Assembly: GCA_002081555.1 (NCBI GenBank)
Contig: KV921087.1
Coordinates: 1,105-39,667 of the forward strand
DNA: 38,563 nt
DNA from: Protostelium mycophagum
Taxonomy: Eukaryota; Evosea; Variosea; Protosteliida; Protosteliaceae
Reading direction: 5' to 3'
The stretch's first letter is position 1. Each line of letters begins with the position of its first letter. Below the pieces are notes generated by a model that was not told where the DNA came from, did no database searches, and saw nothing but the letters and a program-made list of their open reading frames with translations. A program made the translations under genes and the position numbers. Shown in pieces: positions 19,901-30,191 of the stretch.

Positions 19901-22720
19901 TCAATGGAATGAAACGCTCAAGAACATGCCAAAGCCAGAAGGTCAGTTTGATTATATGATTCTTTCCAAGAGAATCAACATACCATCACTGTCTCTGCCA
20001 CAAAACAGCTACACGTCATCACCCATCAGACGTACGACATCTCACACGACGTCACAGGTGCACCTCGGGTCTGGTTCCACAGCTGCAAAACACTCGGTGC
20101 AGAGGCATCCACCTTTATAGACAAGTATCATTACATGTCTCAGATAGAAGACGAGCAATCCCGTGCCGAGAAACAGACAGAAGTGCTGAGGGAAATCTTA
20201 CGGATCGGGGAGCCGCCGGTTGTGATTTCTGCGAGTTACCTTGTCGACAAGTACAGAACTGGGGTCAAGGTGGGTTTTAAATATATATGTCTTAATATAT
20301 ATCTTAGTATATACATATCTTTATATGTATTATATAATATAGACCTTAATATATCTCTTAATGTATTTATATTTCTCTGCTGCAAAACAAATAAAACTAA
20401 AAGACACATATTATGTGCACCAAATATTCCTATATAGATATTGTGGCTGGTTGTAAACGTGGCTGAATTACGTAGGAAGGAATAAAAGAATTGAATGAGT
20501 ACGGGATCCCTCTGGCGATGATCACTGGTGATTCGGCCAAGGCCGCCCAGGAGATTGCCGCAGCGATAGGTACTTTTGTCGACATTATTTTCGGACAGCG
20601 GCAGTGCCGCTGTGTTTTGTCGACATTGTGTTTGGGTATTTTGTGATGTGGTGTTTTGTCACTACAACGAGCCTGATCTATTTTTAGGCATGCCACCATC
20701 CTACATTATCACGGGGGATACGGCGGAGGCACTCTTAGACTCCGTCTCCGAGATAGCGAAGGAGCAACTTCCCAAGACATTCGTGTTTGACAGGGCCCAG
20801 ACGAATATAATCCAACAAGGGATGGATGATATGGAGACCAACCCCATCTGGTACGATTGGAGGTGATATTTCGACGAATTTTCCACACATTTTGATGTAA
20901 TTATGGGTTTCGCCGAAAACATCTTTTTTCTGAAGAATTTTAAAGCGAAATCGCAGAAATTTCATTTCTAGTAAATTGTAACGACCTCCAAATAAAAATT
21001 TTAAATTCAAACAGGGAATGGAGAGTGACCCGATGGCTCAAGCCGGTGGACAACCGCAGCCCCGCACTTTCCCGCCGCCGTCTGCACACGTCACTCATCA
21101 CCTCGCTGTCAGAGCTCTTATTGCAATGCGACCCCTCCACGGGTATGAAGATGCACCACTCACTATGGGCGAGGTCTCTCCCCCACCAAAAACCCGTTGT
21201 AGTACGATTCTTTGAAAAGGCTTGCAAACTTCCCGCGCTTTTTGCGGGTGATGGGATCAACGACTTGATGGCGATTGAGAAGGCCAGTGTATCTGTTGGT
21301 GAGTTGTAGATCAAGCTTAATTTTTTAAATGTTTTATTTTTGGAGATTTTAGTACTTTGATGTGGAAATTTCTTTTGACTTTTCTTATAAAATTCCAGGA
21401 ATAAGAGGGACAGAGACACCTATTGTGGCGAGAACAGCATCCTTCTCCAGTGATGAATGGAACCCCATTGTAGATATGATCCTCACCAAGGGCCCAGAGT
21501 GTGCCGCGATGCTCTCTACAACTGTCAAAATCATATGGGTCAAGCACGCCCTCACCAGGTGCGAGATTTGAATTTCAAAATTTGAATTTTGTAAAAGTAA
21601 CCGTTACAGTTGGTCGTTAGAGACGTTGGCCGTTTTACATTCCTTTGACAGTTTTATTGAACCTTATGCATCACAACTAATGATGGCCTATAATGCGGCG
21701 ACATTCTTTAACATCATCGCGCATGTGGTCAGTGATGTCTTGGAAAAATCAAAAGTGAGTTGGAATATTTATTTATTATTTTATTTGTCAAAAAAAAAAT
21801 AATATCTGTGTCCGATTGTAGATTGACAAACTTTAGGCCAGAGAATTGCGCGCGAAGAGGATGTACAGCATGAGGTCTTGGTCAAGATGGGTTGTCATGG
21901 GGATATTCTTTGGCATCATCACAACCGTTGCTCTGGAGCTCGTTTTCCCAGAGGTGTACGGAGGTTTTTACGACGATGACGTCACACAACCGTCCCAAAT
22001 GTTTGGGTCGGAGCTCTCCCGTGAACAGTTTGGGTATAGGATGGCCTCAATCCACTCCCTCATGCTAACCACCATACTCATCTTCGCCACAAATAGATGG
22101 CAGTACATCCCCGTCGGTTCCGTCGGAAAGGTACTTTACAGCGTTGTAGATTGTCGAAATGGCGGGAAATGATATTGTCAGGTGATCAAGTACAAAGCGG
22201 CAGAAGTGATCTCCGGGGCACAATCATTGTACAAACAATGGTAGAAAACTCGCAGAAAATTGAAGCTCATCTACAACAGGTCCAACACCGAGAAGAAAAA
22301 TCGCAAAATAATGAAACTATCCCGCATTCCAAGAACAGGCAGCATACAGCGCTTGAAGGAACACCTCGAGGCCGACACGAGGATCCTTCTGCATTTCACG
22401 CACACACCACCTGGTAGAATCGCCATAACTCTATTGTTTATCAGGCTCTTGACTTGGTATGGAGGTGTGCCCATCGGCTCCACACTCTTACTCTCTGCTG
22501 GAATCAGTCTACTCTGTTGGTAAGTCTATTGATTCACGAGTCATCTGACGAGATGAGGTGTTTCTTGTGGCTTGTCTTGCACAGAAGAGGACCAGCTCGA
22601 TTTTTATTACACCCCATCTCCACACTACAACGCGTTAAGAAGAAGTACGTGCAGATCTCCAACAGCCCGACGGTCATGAGCTTCCGAAGGAGACACAAAC
22701 AGGAGAAGAAGCGACACTAA
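16978..22720 (+). CDS. Divergent P4-like P-type ATPase (putative phospholipid flippase)
   Basis: Membrane ATP-driven transporter with many short introns. The ATG at 16978 begins a signal-anchor (LLEWTFITIFICIFVW), then a second hydrophobic segment. The core matches P4 ATPases: LANFDSIVFTCIGLLQY and SIVPLMIFAIPFAVNGAVNQ (M1-M2), RRRDDSINTQ, GDIILVK, MPADCAALG, then LTGED where other families have DGET or TGES. M3-M4 contain the flippase-like IPMSL. Phosphorylation motif VVCTDKTGTLTRNEMF (~19030), N-domain KKQPEEAAFL, ITGDSAKAAQEIAAAIG (~20518-20570) and FAGDGINDLMAIEKASVSVG (~21240) are intact, so it should be active. The segment after the hinge (IRGTETPIVARTASF, DMILTKGPECAAML) is unlike typical P4 sequences. 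At least four C-terminal membrane helices follow; the last intron (GTAAGT...GATGAG, ~22519-22556) leads to a basic tail and TAA at 22718-22720. Substrate is inferred only. Confidence 0.8.
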
Positions 22721-22770
22721 AGTTCATTTGTATGTTTTATTGTTGCAAACTGGCGAGATAAGCAGACCAG
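22637..22770 (+). repeat. Source of a duplicated fragment (see 31368-31507)
   Basis: These bases cover the last coding part of the ATPase, the 16-nt junction and the end of UMP synthase on the other strand. A diverged copy lies at 31368-31507. Identity is highest over AAGAAGAAGTACGTGCAGAT and the CCAACAGCCC..ATGAGCTTC region, and again at GAGATAAGCAGACCA. Confidence 0.85.
22736..22741 (-). promoter_or_regulatory. Poly(A) signal overlapping the UMPS stop codon
   Basis: The minus strand reads CAACAATAAAAC, so the hexamer AATAAA overlaps the TAA stop (22737-22739). The UMPS 3' UTR must then extend into the 3' end of the convergent ATPase gene. Confidence 0.55.
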
Positions 22771-24747
22771 CCTGCCTCTCTATACCTCTTTGCTTCTGAG
22801 GAGGGGTCGGCTGCCTGCGTGATGCCACGTCCTACGATGATGACGTCACTTCTGTCGGGTGTGTCAGAGAAATTTCTTGGAAGATTGACTCACCCCTTGT
22901 TGACGATGACGTGGTGGGGGGTGTTGTAGTGCTGTCCTTGGTTGTCTCCTTCGGATTGTAGATGGACTCCGGGGGTCATGTGGATGAGGCCAGCGTCCTC
23001 CGGCTTTCCCGCGTAAATCTCACGATTTTTGTGCAAAGTAATCATAAAATGCAAAGAACAGCATATTTGGTGCTGTCACACAATCGCGGCTCTGCCGCCC
23101 TCATCTCCACAACAGCAGAAAAATGCAGAAGGAATTACCTCCTTAGCAAGCTTTTCTTGGCAGATGAAACCCATGACAAAGTCTCTGTGCTCTCTCGCCG
23201 CTTTCAGTGAAGATTCTACAGTGCCGGCGTTTGTGTTGGCATCAGAAGTGCTCATCTGCGCGATGAGCAACAATCCGCGGCCGCGAGGGAGTCCGACCTG
23301 GAGATTTCAGCGAAATCTACATCCAAGTTTGAAAAGTCCAACGCAGCTCTATCTCGCCTAAAAAACAAAGTAGATGACCCTCACCTCTTTGAGGCTAGCC
23401 ACGGAGGATGCACCACTGACGATGTGGGAGTTAGTGATATCGCTCCATTCGGCAATACGGTGAACACCACCGCCGTACTGGCTCTTCACTGTGGCTCCAA
23501 TGTCAGCAAATTTTCTGTCCTCAAAGATGAGGAAATTGTGGCGGGAAGCGATTTCCTTGAGGTCTTGCAAGAATTTCTCGTCAAAATTGTCGATGATGTC
23601 GACGTGTGTCTTCAAGACGACGATCTCAGGGCCAACCTGGTTTGGTCACGTGACTGTACATTGCATCTACAACGATGTGTTCCGCAATATTTCATTTTTC
23701 ATTCTCTTCTGATGAGATTTACCTGTTCGGCGATGCGTAAGAGGTCCTCTTTGCGGGTGACGTCAACAGCCACAGACAAGTTGGATTTTTTTTGCTCCAT
23801 CAGCTGGAACAACTTCGCGGCGAGCTGGCTCTTTGATTTTCCCGCGCGTTCAGAGAAGGGCTGTGTGGGGACCTTCACTGGCTGGGGGACAGAGACCTGT
23901 TTCATTCTGATGAGACCATAGAAAAGTTGCAGAAAATTCTACCGGTTGTGAGACAAAGTTTTTCGCCTGAGTGTACTGCTCCTGGGATATTTTATTCTTG
24001 GCGTGTAAGACCTCCAAGACTTGGCTGATGCCGATGACAGATTGGAGCTTGATTCCCTCTGTTTCAAGGTTCTCTTTACCTCCTGTACATTTTTATTGGT
24101 TGTAGGGGGTCAATGTCACTTCTGTCGAGAACAATGATTTTTAATGACTCTCAACTCAGATGTCACATGATGTCTGGCAAAGAATTGCCTTGAGCAGCAC
24201 TGTAAAATGAATGTCGACTTACCTTGCTCTCGGTTGAGAAAGACAACGGCACTGTCGACAATGATTCCCTCCTCATCGAGAATCTTGGCAGTGGTGGAGA
24301 CACTTCCTCCTGTCGTGACGACATCCTCTAAAATGACCGCTCTGGTGACACCTTTGGTGATTACTCCCTCCACCATGTTACCAGTTCCGTATGCCTTCCT
24401 CTCTTTACGGACAATCAGAATGGGAAGGTCCTCGTCGAGACCTGAATGAGTCAGTGATTAAGACATCAGTTGGAATGGATGTAGGACAGAAGAGATTACC
24501 AACCTACAGAGGTGGCAATGGGAAGAGCAGTGTATGGAACACCACATAGTGTGAGATTTTCACGAGAAGTCTGGCTGACCTTCTCCCACATGAGTTTTGC
24601 TGCTGTTCTCAAGAGCTTGGGGTAAGAGGGCAAAAGTCTGAGATCTATGTAGATTGGTGATATGACACCAGATTTCAATTTGAATTGTCCAAATTTGACA
24701 GCACCAATACGGTGTAACTCTAAGATAACATCCTCTAAGTCGCTCAT
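22737..24747 (-). CDS. UMPS: Uridine 5'-monophosphate synthase (OPRT-OMPDC fusion)
   Basis: Bifunctional enzyme for the last two steps of de novo pyrimidine synthesis: orotate plus PRPP to OMP, then decarboxylation to UMP. ATG at 24745-24747 ([20 protein letters not shown]). The OPRT domain shows [35 protein letters not shown] and the PRPP-binding [13 protein letters not shown] (~24310-24345). A linker ([20 protein letters not shown]) joins to [39 protein letters not shown], catalytic [10 protein letters not shown] (~23490-23520), [29 protein letters not shown] and the C-terminal [20 protein letters not shown] and [20 protein letters not shown]. Stop TAA at 22737-22739. The domain order OPRT then OMPDC is that of animals, plants and amoebae, not of kinetoplastids or oomycetes. 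All catalytic motifs are intact. Confidence 0.97.
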
Positions 24748-25042
24748 GTTGTCTGATATGATTGTCCAGAAAAAATTGTGAAGTGATTGAACTTCCGTAA
24801 TTACGTAAAGCGGGGGATTTTCTGAATGAATTGATCCGCAACATTCCAAAATAATTTTATTTTCAAAATTTTGTTTTTGGACGAAATATTAATTTTCAAT
24901 ATGCAAGCCGACCCAAAAGGCAGAAGACTCGCAATATGAGGGGCATTTTACCAGCATGTTGGCCACAAAGAGCTCTCATTTCATACCATAATGCCTTGGC
25001 AACTGTCATTCGGCTTCTCTTGAGCATCTACAACGCAGTGTA
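24748..25042. other. Spacer upstream of UMPS
   Basis: About 295 bp between the UMPS start and the stop of the small minus-strand ORF. Parts are AT-rich. The word ATCTACAACG occurs near 25027-25036, just past the stop of the small ORF. Nothing else is recognisable. Confidence 0.5.
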
Positions 25043-25255
25043 TTAACAACGATTTTTACGAACAATTCTGTCGCCGCGGGAAACTCTTTCTACAAAGCAC
25101 GCCGCGGCATCGGCTTGTGTCTTGGTGAAATTGACATCAAAAGGTGAACCGGGCTCAGTTTCCTTCTTCTTTATAGCCAAGAAGGCCCTGGATTTCATCT
25201 GGTGGTAAAATCGCGTCCGTCGGAACTGGCGCGATGCTGGCGACATGTTTTCCAA
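25043..25255 (-). CDS. Small basic protein of unknown function
   Basis: Intronless 70-codon ORF (MENMSPASRQFRRTRFYHQM at the N-terminus, SRGDRIVRKNRC at the end); a second in-frame ATG at codon 4 could be the real start. It is rich in Arg/Lys, with a central PGSPFDVNFTKTQADAAACF. There is no signal peptide or membrane helix and I do not recognise a family. Its start lies 87 bp from the start of the histidine kinase on the opposite strand, suggesting a shared bidirectional promoter. ORF length and position in an otherwise empty interval support a real gene, but only moderately. Confidence 0.5.
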   Translation of the reverse strand: MENMSPASRQFRRTRFYHQMKSRAFLAIKKKETEPGSPFDVNFTKTQADAAACFVERVSRGDRIVRKNRC

Positions 25256-25341
25256 TCAATCAATTTATGTTGCTGTGGGAAACAATTGTAGGTTTCGGGA
25301 ACAAAAGAAGAAGGTTTTATTCAAGCTTCGCCATTTAGAGC

Positions 25342-28300
25342 ATGAAGAGAGGCCGAGAGGATCCTTTCATCTCGTCTGATTCTCTCAGAGATGCGCTGGA
25401 GTATGTCCAGCAGGGTCTCATCATTTTCGCGAGAAGTGAAGGGGGTTTCCTGCCCGTATATGCAAATACTGTCACACTCGATTATATATCTCTATCTTCA
25501 GAAGCGCTGAGTGACATTCGTTGTCAAGATATCAGGTAATTACTTGATCAATATTAGTAATATTGGAAGAATGATGGGTTTTAGTAATCCTTTAGAAAGA
25601 AAAGACTTATATTTGATGAAAGAGGACCCATATACATTTTGTCCATTGTTCTGCGAGATCCTCGCTAGGGTCTTCCTCACGAAGGAGAAAGCGAAAGAGA
25701 CATTTCAAACCATCACCTCTTCCAAACAAAAATACTTGATAGAAGCATTTTTCAATTGCACTCCTGATGGTCTTGTGGTGGTCACCTTGCAAGGAGGCCC
25801 TCACGAATTCACTCTCATCAATCAGAAGGCGCTCAGCATTGATGAACAACAAAATCTCTTGTTGATGGCTGAAACACAAGGCACATCTTCTGCTGTCGTC
25901 GCTTTCGACGTCGACGAAAACGATGTCCTCTTCATCAGTGCAAATAAAGAATTCAGAGACACTCATTGGGATGGTAAATGGATTATGGTCAATTAGGGCT
26001 CGTTTGATGTGATATATAGGTAGAGACATTGCCCACAAATGGTGTGAGAAGGATCTTGGCATTGATCCAGCAGAACTCGAAACTTGGATTAAAGAACAGA
26101 AAGAGACGGTTCGAGGCTCTCTCGCAACCACCACCAGAAAATTCCAGATCTCAGGAGGGAGTAAGCAGCATGATCCAAACACGAATATTGATGCATATAG
26201 AGGAAGGATTATTTACGACCAACACACAATATATAGAGTCCAGAAACAAGATGACGGGCGAGCTCATGAAGTTGAAGGAGCCGTTACCTGGTTATAGACA
26301 CTATCTATTGTGTCATATAAAAGAGGCTTTGGACGAGAAAGAATTGCAGAAGCAAAACAAAGAGATGAAGAAGATTGTAGAGTATCAAAGCCAGTTGGTC
26401 AACACAACCAACATGGTCATGGCGATCAGTAAGTCATTTTTTTAAATGGTGATCAACTTTGTGACACATCTCTATCTGCATGTCTGCACTTGCGGGGGAT
26501 CAAGGAATATCCTTTGAAATTATCTGAATTCTCTGCAAATTCGATTGACGGATGCAGTGGAGCCGATGGACGATGGACACATCATGTACCATATGATGAA
26601 CAGGACTGGGCAGATGCTTATAGACGGAACTTACGGTCAAGAAGAGAAACTCAACGCGAATGGCAGATCGTCTAGTAAGCTCTTTATTGATGTTATTCCA
26701 TTCGATTTTCTATTCGTCAAGTCACGTACGGTGTAGAAGTATATCTGTGGGAGGTACTGCTTCTTTTCGGTAACTTATAGAGTTCAAAACAGTCAGAGGA
26801 ATGCGGCTTTGCCGCAGCAAGAAAAGCTGGTAGAAGCCACAACGCGATGCATTGCAGATGATTTCTTCATGATCTAAATGACGTCATGATCAACATCTCA
26901 TTGAGATCAGAGGAATTGGGTGTGCCTTCGCATCACATTATATTATACAGAGAATGCATCGAAGAAGTAAAGAGGACGGTAAGACAATTGATCCATCTCT
27001 TAAACCCCGCCAATCCCCCCAGGGCGGCATGGCCAAGAGGACTGTACACGACCCCTTCCTGGGTGTGTGGTTAGTGTGTACAATCTGGGAAGCTACTAAA
27101 AATAGATACGGGATCATTTGTACAGACATCACGGAGGTTAAGAAAATGGAGGGGGAGCTGGAGAAGCAAGTGAAGGAGCGTGATGAGGCGCTCAAAGTAC
27201 ATTCGAGATTCTTGACGACCATGTCACACGGTGGGAAAACTCGACGAAATTTCAAACCGTCACGTGACCTCCTGGGAATTGACGGGTTGTAGAGGTGAGG
27301 ACGCCACTGTCTGGGATAATGGAATGTCTTTCCCATTATGCAGAGAAGGAAGGGCTGTCAGAGGAAGACAGAGATGTCATAAGTATAGGCAGGTTGTGTA
27401 GTGAACAATTGCTCACCGTCATCAATGATGTCTTGGACTTTTCAAAGGTGAAATTTCCGGGAGATTTCAGTGCTGTCTGGTTGATTTGGGATTATATCAG
27501 TGATGGATTTTGGTGTTTGGGCTTTCCATTTTAATCTAGAACATCTAAAAAAATATATATAATACACTGCAGAGGTCCAATGCTTCCGTCCTCTTAAGCA
27601 ACTAAAAGATGCAGATTGAAGCGAATGAATTGATGATAGAGAAGAGGCCCGTACTTGTCCAGAGTGTAATCGAAGAATCCGTCGACGTCGCCACAATCAC
27701 GATGAAGCAAGGCCTCTCTTTAATATGCGACCTCGATTTTCCGATCGCGTTACAGATACAAGCGGATAGAGTACGGCTCCGCCAGATCTTAATCAATTTA
27801 CTTTCCAACGCTATCAAGTTTACAGAGAAGGGGGATATCGTGGTAGTGGGAAGACTTGTTGATGGATTCCTCGAGATGAGTGTGACGGATGAGGGGATAG
27901 GCATTAGTGAAGAATTCAAGACGAAGATATTCAGCCCATTTGTACAGAGTGATTCTTCAATCACGAGGAGATATGTGAGTACACATTGAATATCTAAAAA
28001 TGTCATGATTGAGATCATGAATGTATCCATTTTGTGGATCTGCAACTATGATTGATGATCATAATAAATCACCACGAGATACAAGTCACATCATCAAGAC
28101 ATCATGATGACAAGATCAACAGGGAGGCACCGGTCTCGGACTTTCAATATCCAAGAGGTTCGTAGAGGGCATGGGCGGCAAGATATGCGTCGAGTCCACC
28201 GAAGGCAAGGGAAGCCGATTCACCTTCACCATCAAAGCAGAGTTGGCAGATCCAGAGGACGAATCAAAACGGCTCGGGAATATCGAAAAGAGGATAACAG

Positions 28301-29328
28301 ACATCACTTCGGCGACAAAGCCGAAGGTTCTGCTGGTGGAAAACAACAGGACACAAGAAGTTGCTCTCAGGAAGATGGTTGAAGGGTTAGGCGTTGCATG
28401 CGTGAGCTATTCGAGCGTTGTAGACGCTCGGCGGGAGAGCAAGGCGAACGAGGGATATTTCGCGATTATTATAGATGACGAACTACAACGGGAGGAAGTG
28501 GAAGGGTTGCTGAGCAAACACAAAGAGGCACAGTTTATTTTCTGCGAGAAGCTGACACCTGGTGCCCCCTCTAAAACCTCCTCATTCTCAAGGTAAACTT
28601 TTCACTTCTAGAAGTGAATTCTCCGTGAAATTTCATCACAAAACCAGAACTAATATATACCAGACCCGCCACTATTTTAAGAAAGCCATTCAGACGAAGA
28701 CACATGCTACAGATCATGCATCAAACCCTTCTGCAGCGGCGCCACGAAGAGGCACAAAGCCTAACTGTCATCGACGACACCACAGTCTGTACAGTGCGGG
28801 TGATGGTTGCCGAGGACAACGCGATTAACCAGAGGGTGATCAAAAGATTACTCGAAAAGTTTAAGATCCAGCCGTGCATTGTAGATGACGGGAAGAAGGC
28901 GGTAGAGGAAGCAGAGAAGGTGTATTACGATTTGATTTTGATGGATTGTAATATGCCAGTCATGGTGAGTTTTTGGATTCTTTGGGATTATTTCTGGTTT
29001 GTGGTGACTGCAAATACAAAGTTCCACAAGAGTTTCGAAACTGTGACTGCAAAGGTGTTGTCTGTTGTTACCTCAGCAACTAGAATTATTTGGCTGATGT
29101 ATGTCTCAGAGCGGGGTAGAAGCAACAGTGAATATTAGAAAGGCGGAAAATGTTTCAGGGAAGAGAACTCGCATCGTCGCATTGACCGCTGATGCGATGG
29201 CTGGCAATCGGAGATCATGTATGGACAGTGGCATGGATGATGTCTTGACAAAACCTGTGGGGCGGGAAGAGATCAGACAGCTCCTATTTTCAGTATACCA
29301 CGCCAGAGAGAACGAGAAATGTATTTAG
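25342..29328 (+). CDS. PAS-containing hybrid histidine kinase with two receiver domains
   Basis: Phosphorelay sensor. ATG at 25342 ([20 protein letters not shown]). PAS-like sensing regions fill 25350-27170, the last ending with a PAC-like [20 protein letters not shown]. The HisKA phosphoacceptor helix [18 protein letters not shown] is split by an intron directly after the His codon (intron ~27233-27291, ending GGTTGTAG). HATPase_c motifs are intact: N-box [18 protein letters not shown] (~27786-27834), G1 VTDEGIGI, F-box [16 protein letters not shown]2 [10 protein letters not shown] (~28115-28145). Receiver 1 ([24 protein letters not shown], later LRKP) has lost the paired acids of a normal receiver. 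Receiver 2 is canonical: [44 protein letters not shown]. No membrane helix is seen, so probably cytosolic. Stop 29326-29328. Confidence 0.9.
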
Positions 29329-29348
29329 ATTTGTACTTTAAGGTCTCC

Positions 29349-29575
29349 TCATTTGAGCCGAACTGTTGCACCCTCTAGAGGAGCTTGCAAAACCTCTCTC
29401 ATGGCTTCATCTTTGTTGGTAGCAGCTATCTTGAATATTTGTGCATCTAATCTCTGTTTGTGCACTCAATATACTCTTTGCGCGTTGTCCTGGAAACAGT
29501 GTCCTGTTGACTGTGTTCTCGTAATGAAATGTGCAATTGCCACCTGTCCCCACGTATTTACCAGCATATAACTTT
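29349..29575 (-). CDS. Possible 3' exon(s) of an unidentified gene, convergent with the histidine kinase
   Basis: A minus-strand frame ends at TGA 29349-29351, only 20 nt from the histidine kinase stop. Its last exon looks protein-like (RLDAQIFKIAATNKDEAMRE, then LQAPLEGATVRLK). The same frame continues upstream (NTWGQVAIAHFITRTQSTGH) except for one TGA, which falls in a 21-nt stretch GTATATTGAGTGCACAAACAG that could be a tiny intron or a real stop. No upstream exons are recognised. The opposite strand carries a Cys-rich frame over the same bases, so strand choice is uncertain. Confidence 0.3.
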
Positions 29576-29880
29576 CTATCTTATCGGGATTATTAAATGA
29601 TATGTGTACATAATATTACGGTGAAACTGTCATAAATGTACTGGTGAACAATGAAATTGTGTCAATCAACCAACAGACACACTCATTCAATTGTGAAATG
29701 ATGTTTACAGTGTACAGAATCTTGTGGCTTGACTTGGTGCAGGCGCCACTTTTGCCAGAATTGTGATGAGTGTATTTGTCATTTTCATCAAGAAGCTGAA
29801 GCTTGCCCTTGTGCTGTTCTTTCTCACAGGCACAATATTCTTCTTAAGGCAAATATGTCTCATTCTAGTTGTGTACACTG
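29383..29880 (+). CDS. Possible Cys-rich (zinc-binding-like) ORF, competing with the minus-strand call
   Basis: On the plus strand two Cys-rich frames can be joined by one intron (~29562-29710, ending TTTACAG). The first has CASNLCLCTQYTLCALSWKQ and CPVDC. The second reads CTESCGLTWCRRHFCQNCDE and CICHFHQEAEACPCAVL, then SHRHN, ending TGA near 29878-29880. The C/H spacing recalls B-box or treble-clef zinc sites but matches none I can name. It cannot be true together with the minus-strand exon at 29349. Evidence is limited to composition and frame. Confidence 0.25.
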
Positions 29881-30191
29881 ATGAAAAATGTCAATTGATC
29901 ATTGGCGTGCACCGCTGAGTGTCAATCAATCATCAGTGCACAAAGCGTTAGTATCGGTGTGCACTGATGAAAAGCGTCAGACAACTATTGAGTGGCAGTA
30001 TTTATTGCAATTTGGATGATTATAAAAATTGACGCCATCTTGGGGGAAATAGACCGGGTAAATGATTGCCCATCACAGCATTCACCACCGCAGTTTACAC
30101 AGATGCATGCTGTGGTGGGTTGTATATTGCGGGTATAGACTATGACATTCGTGTTATTTAGAGGCTCAAATACACAATTTTTATGCATTAT
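29881..30191. other. Spacer downstream of the dienelactone hydrolase
   Basis: Contains several near-repeats of a GTGCACTGATGA-type word (29869-29966, variants GTGTACACTGATGAAAAATG and GTGTGCACTGATGAAAAGCG), about 80-90 bp apart. A short minus-strand frame (29985-30188) is probably 3' UTR. No gene is supported. Confidence 0.4.

Noticed and set aside
22519-22580. Premature end of the ATPase at the TGG-TAA near 22521
   Set aside because: An intron GTAAGT...GATGAG restores the frame and continues the membrane helix into the basic C-terminal tail.
16978-22720. Assignment of the ATPase to the P5 family
   Set aside because: TGED is closer to TGES than to DGET, but the M1-M2 LANFD and DDSIN signatures and IPMSL in M4 favour P4.
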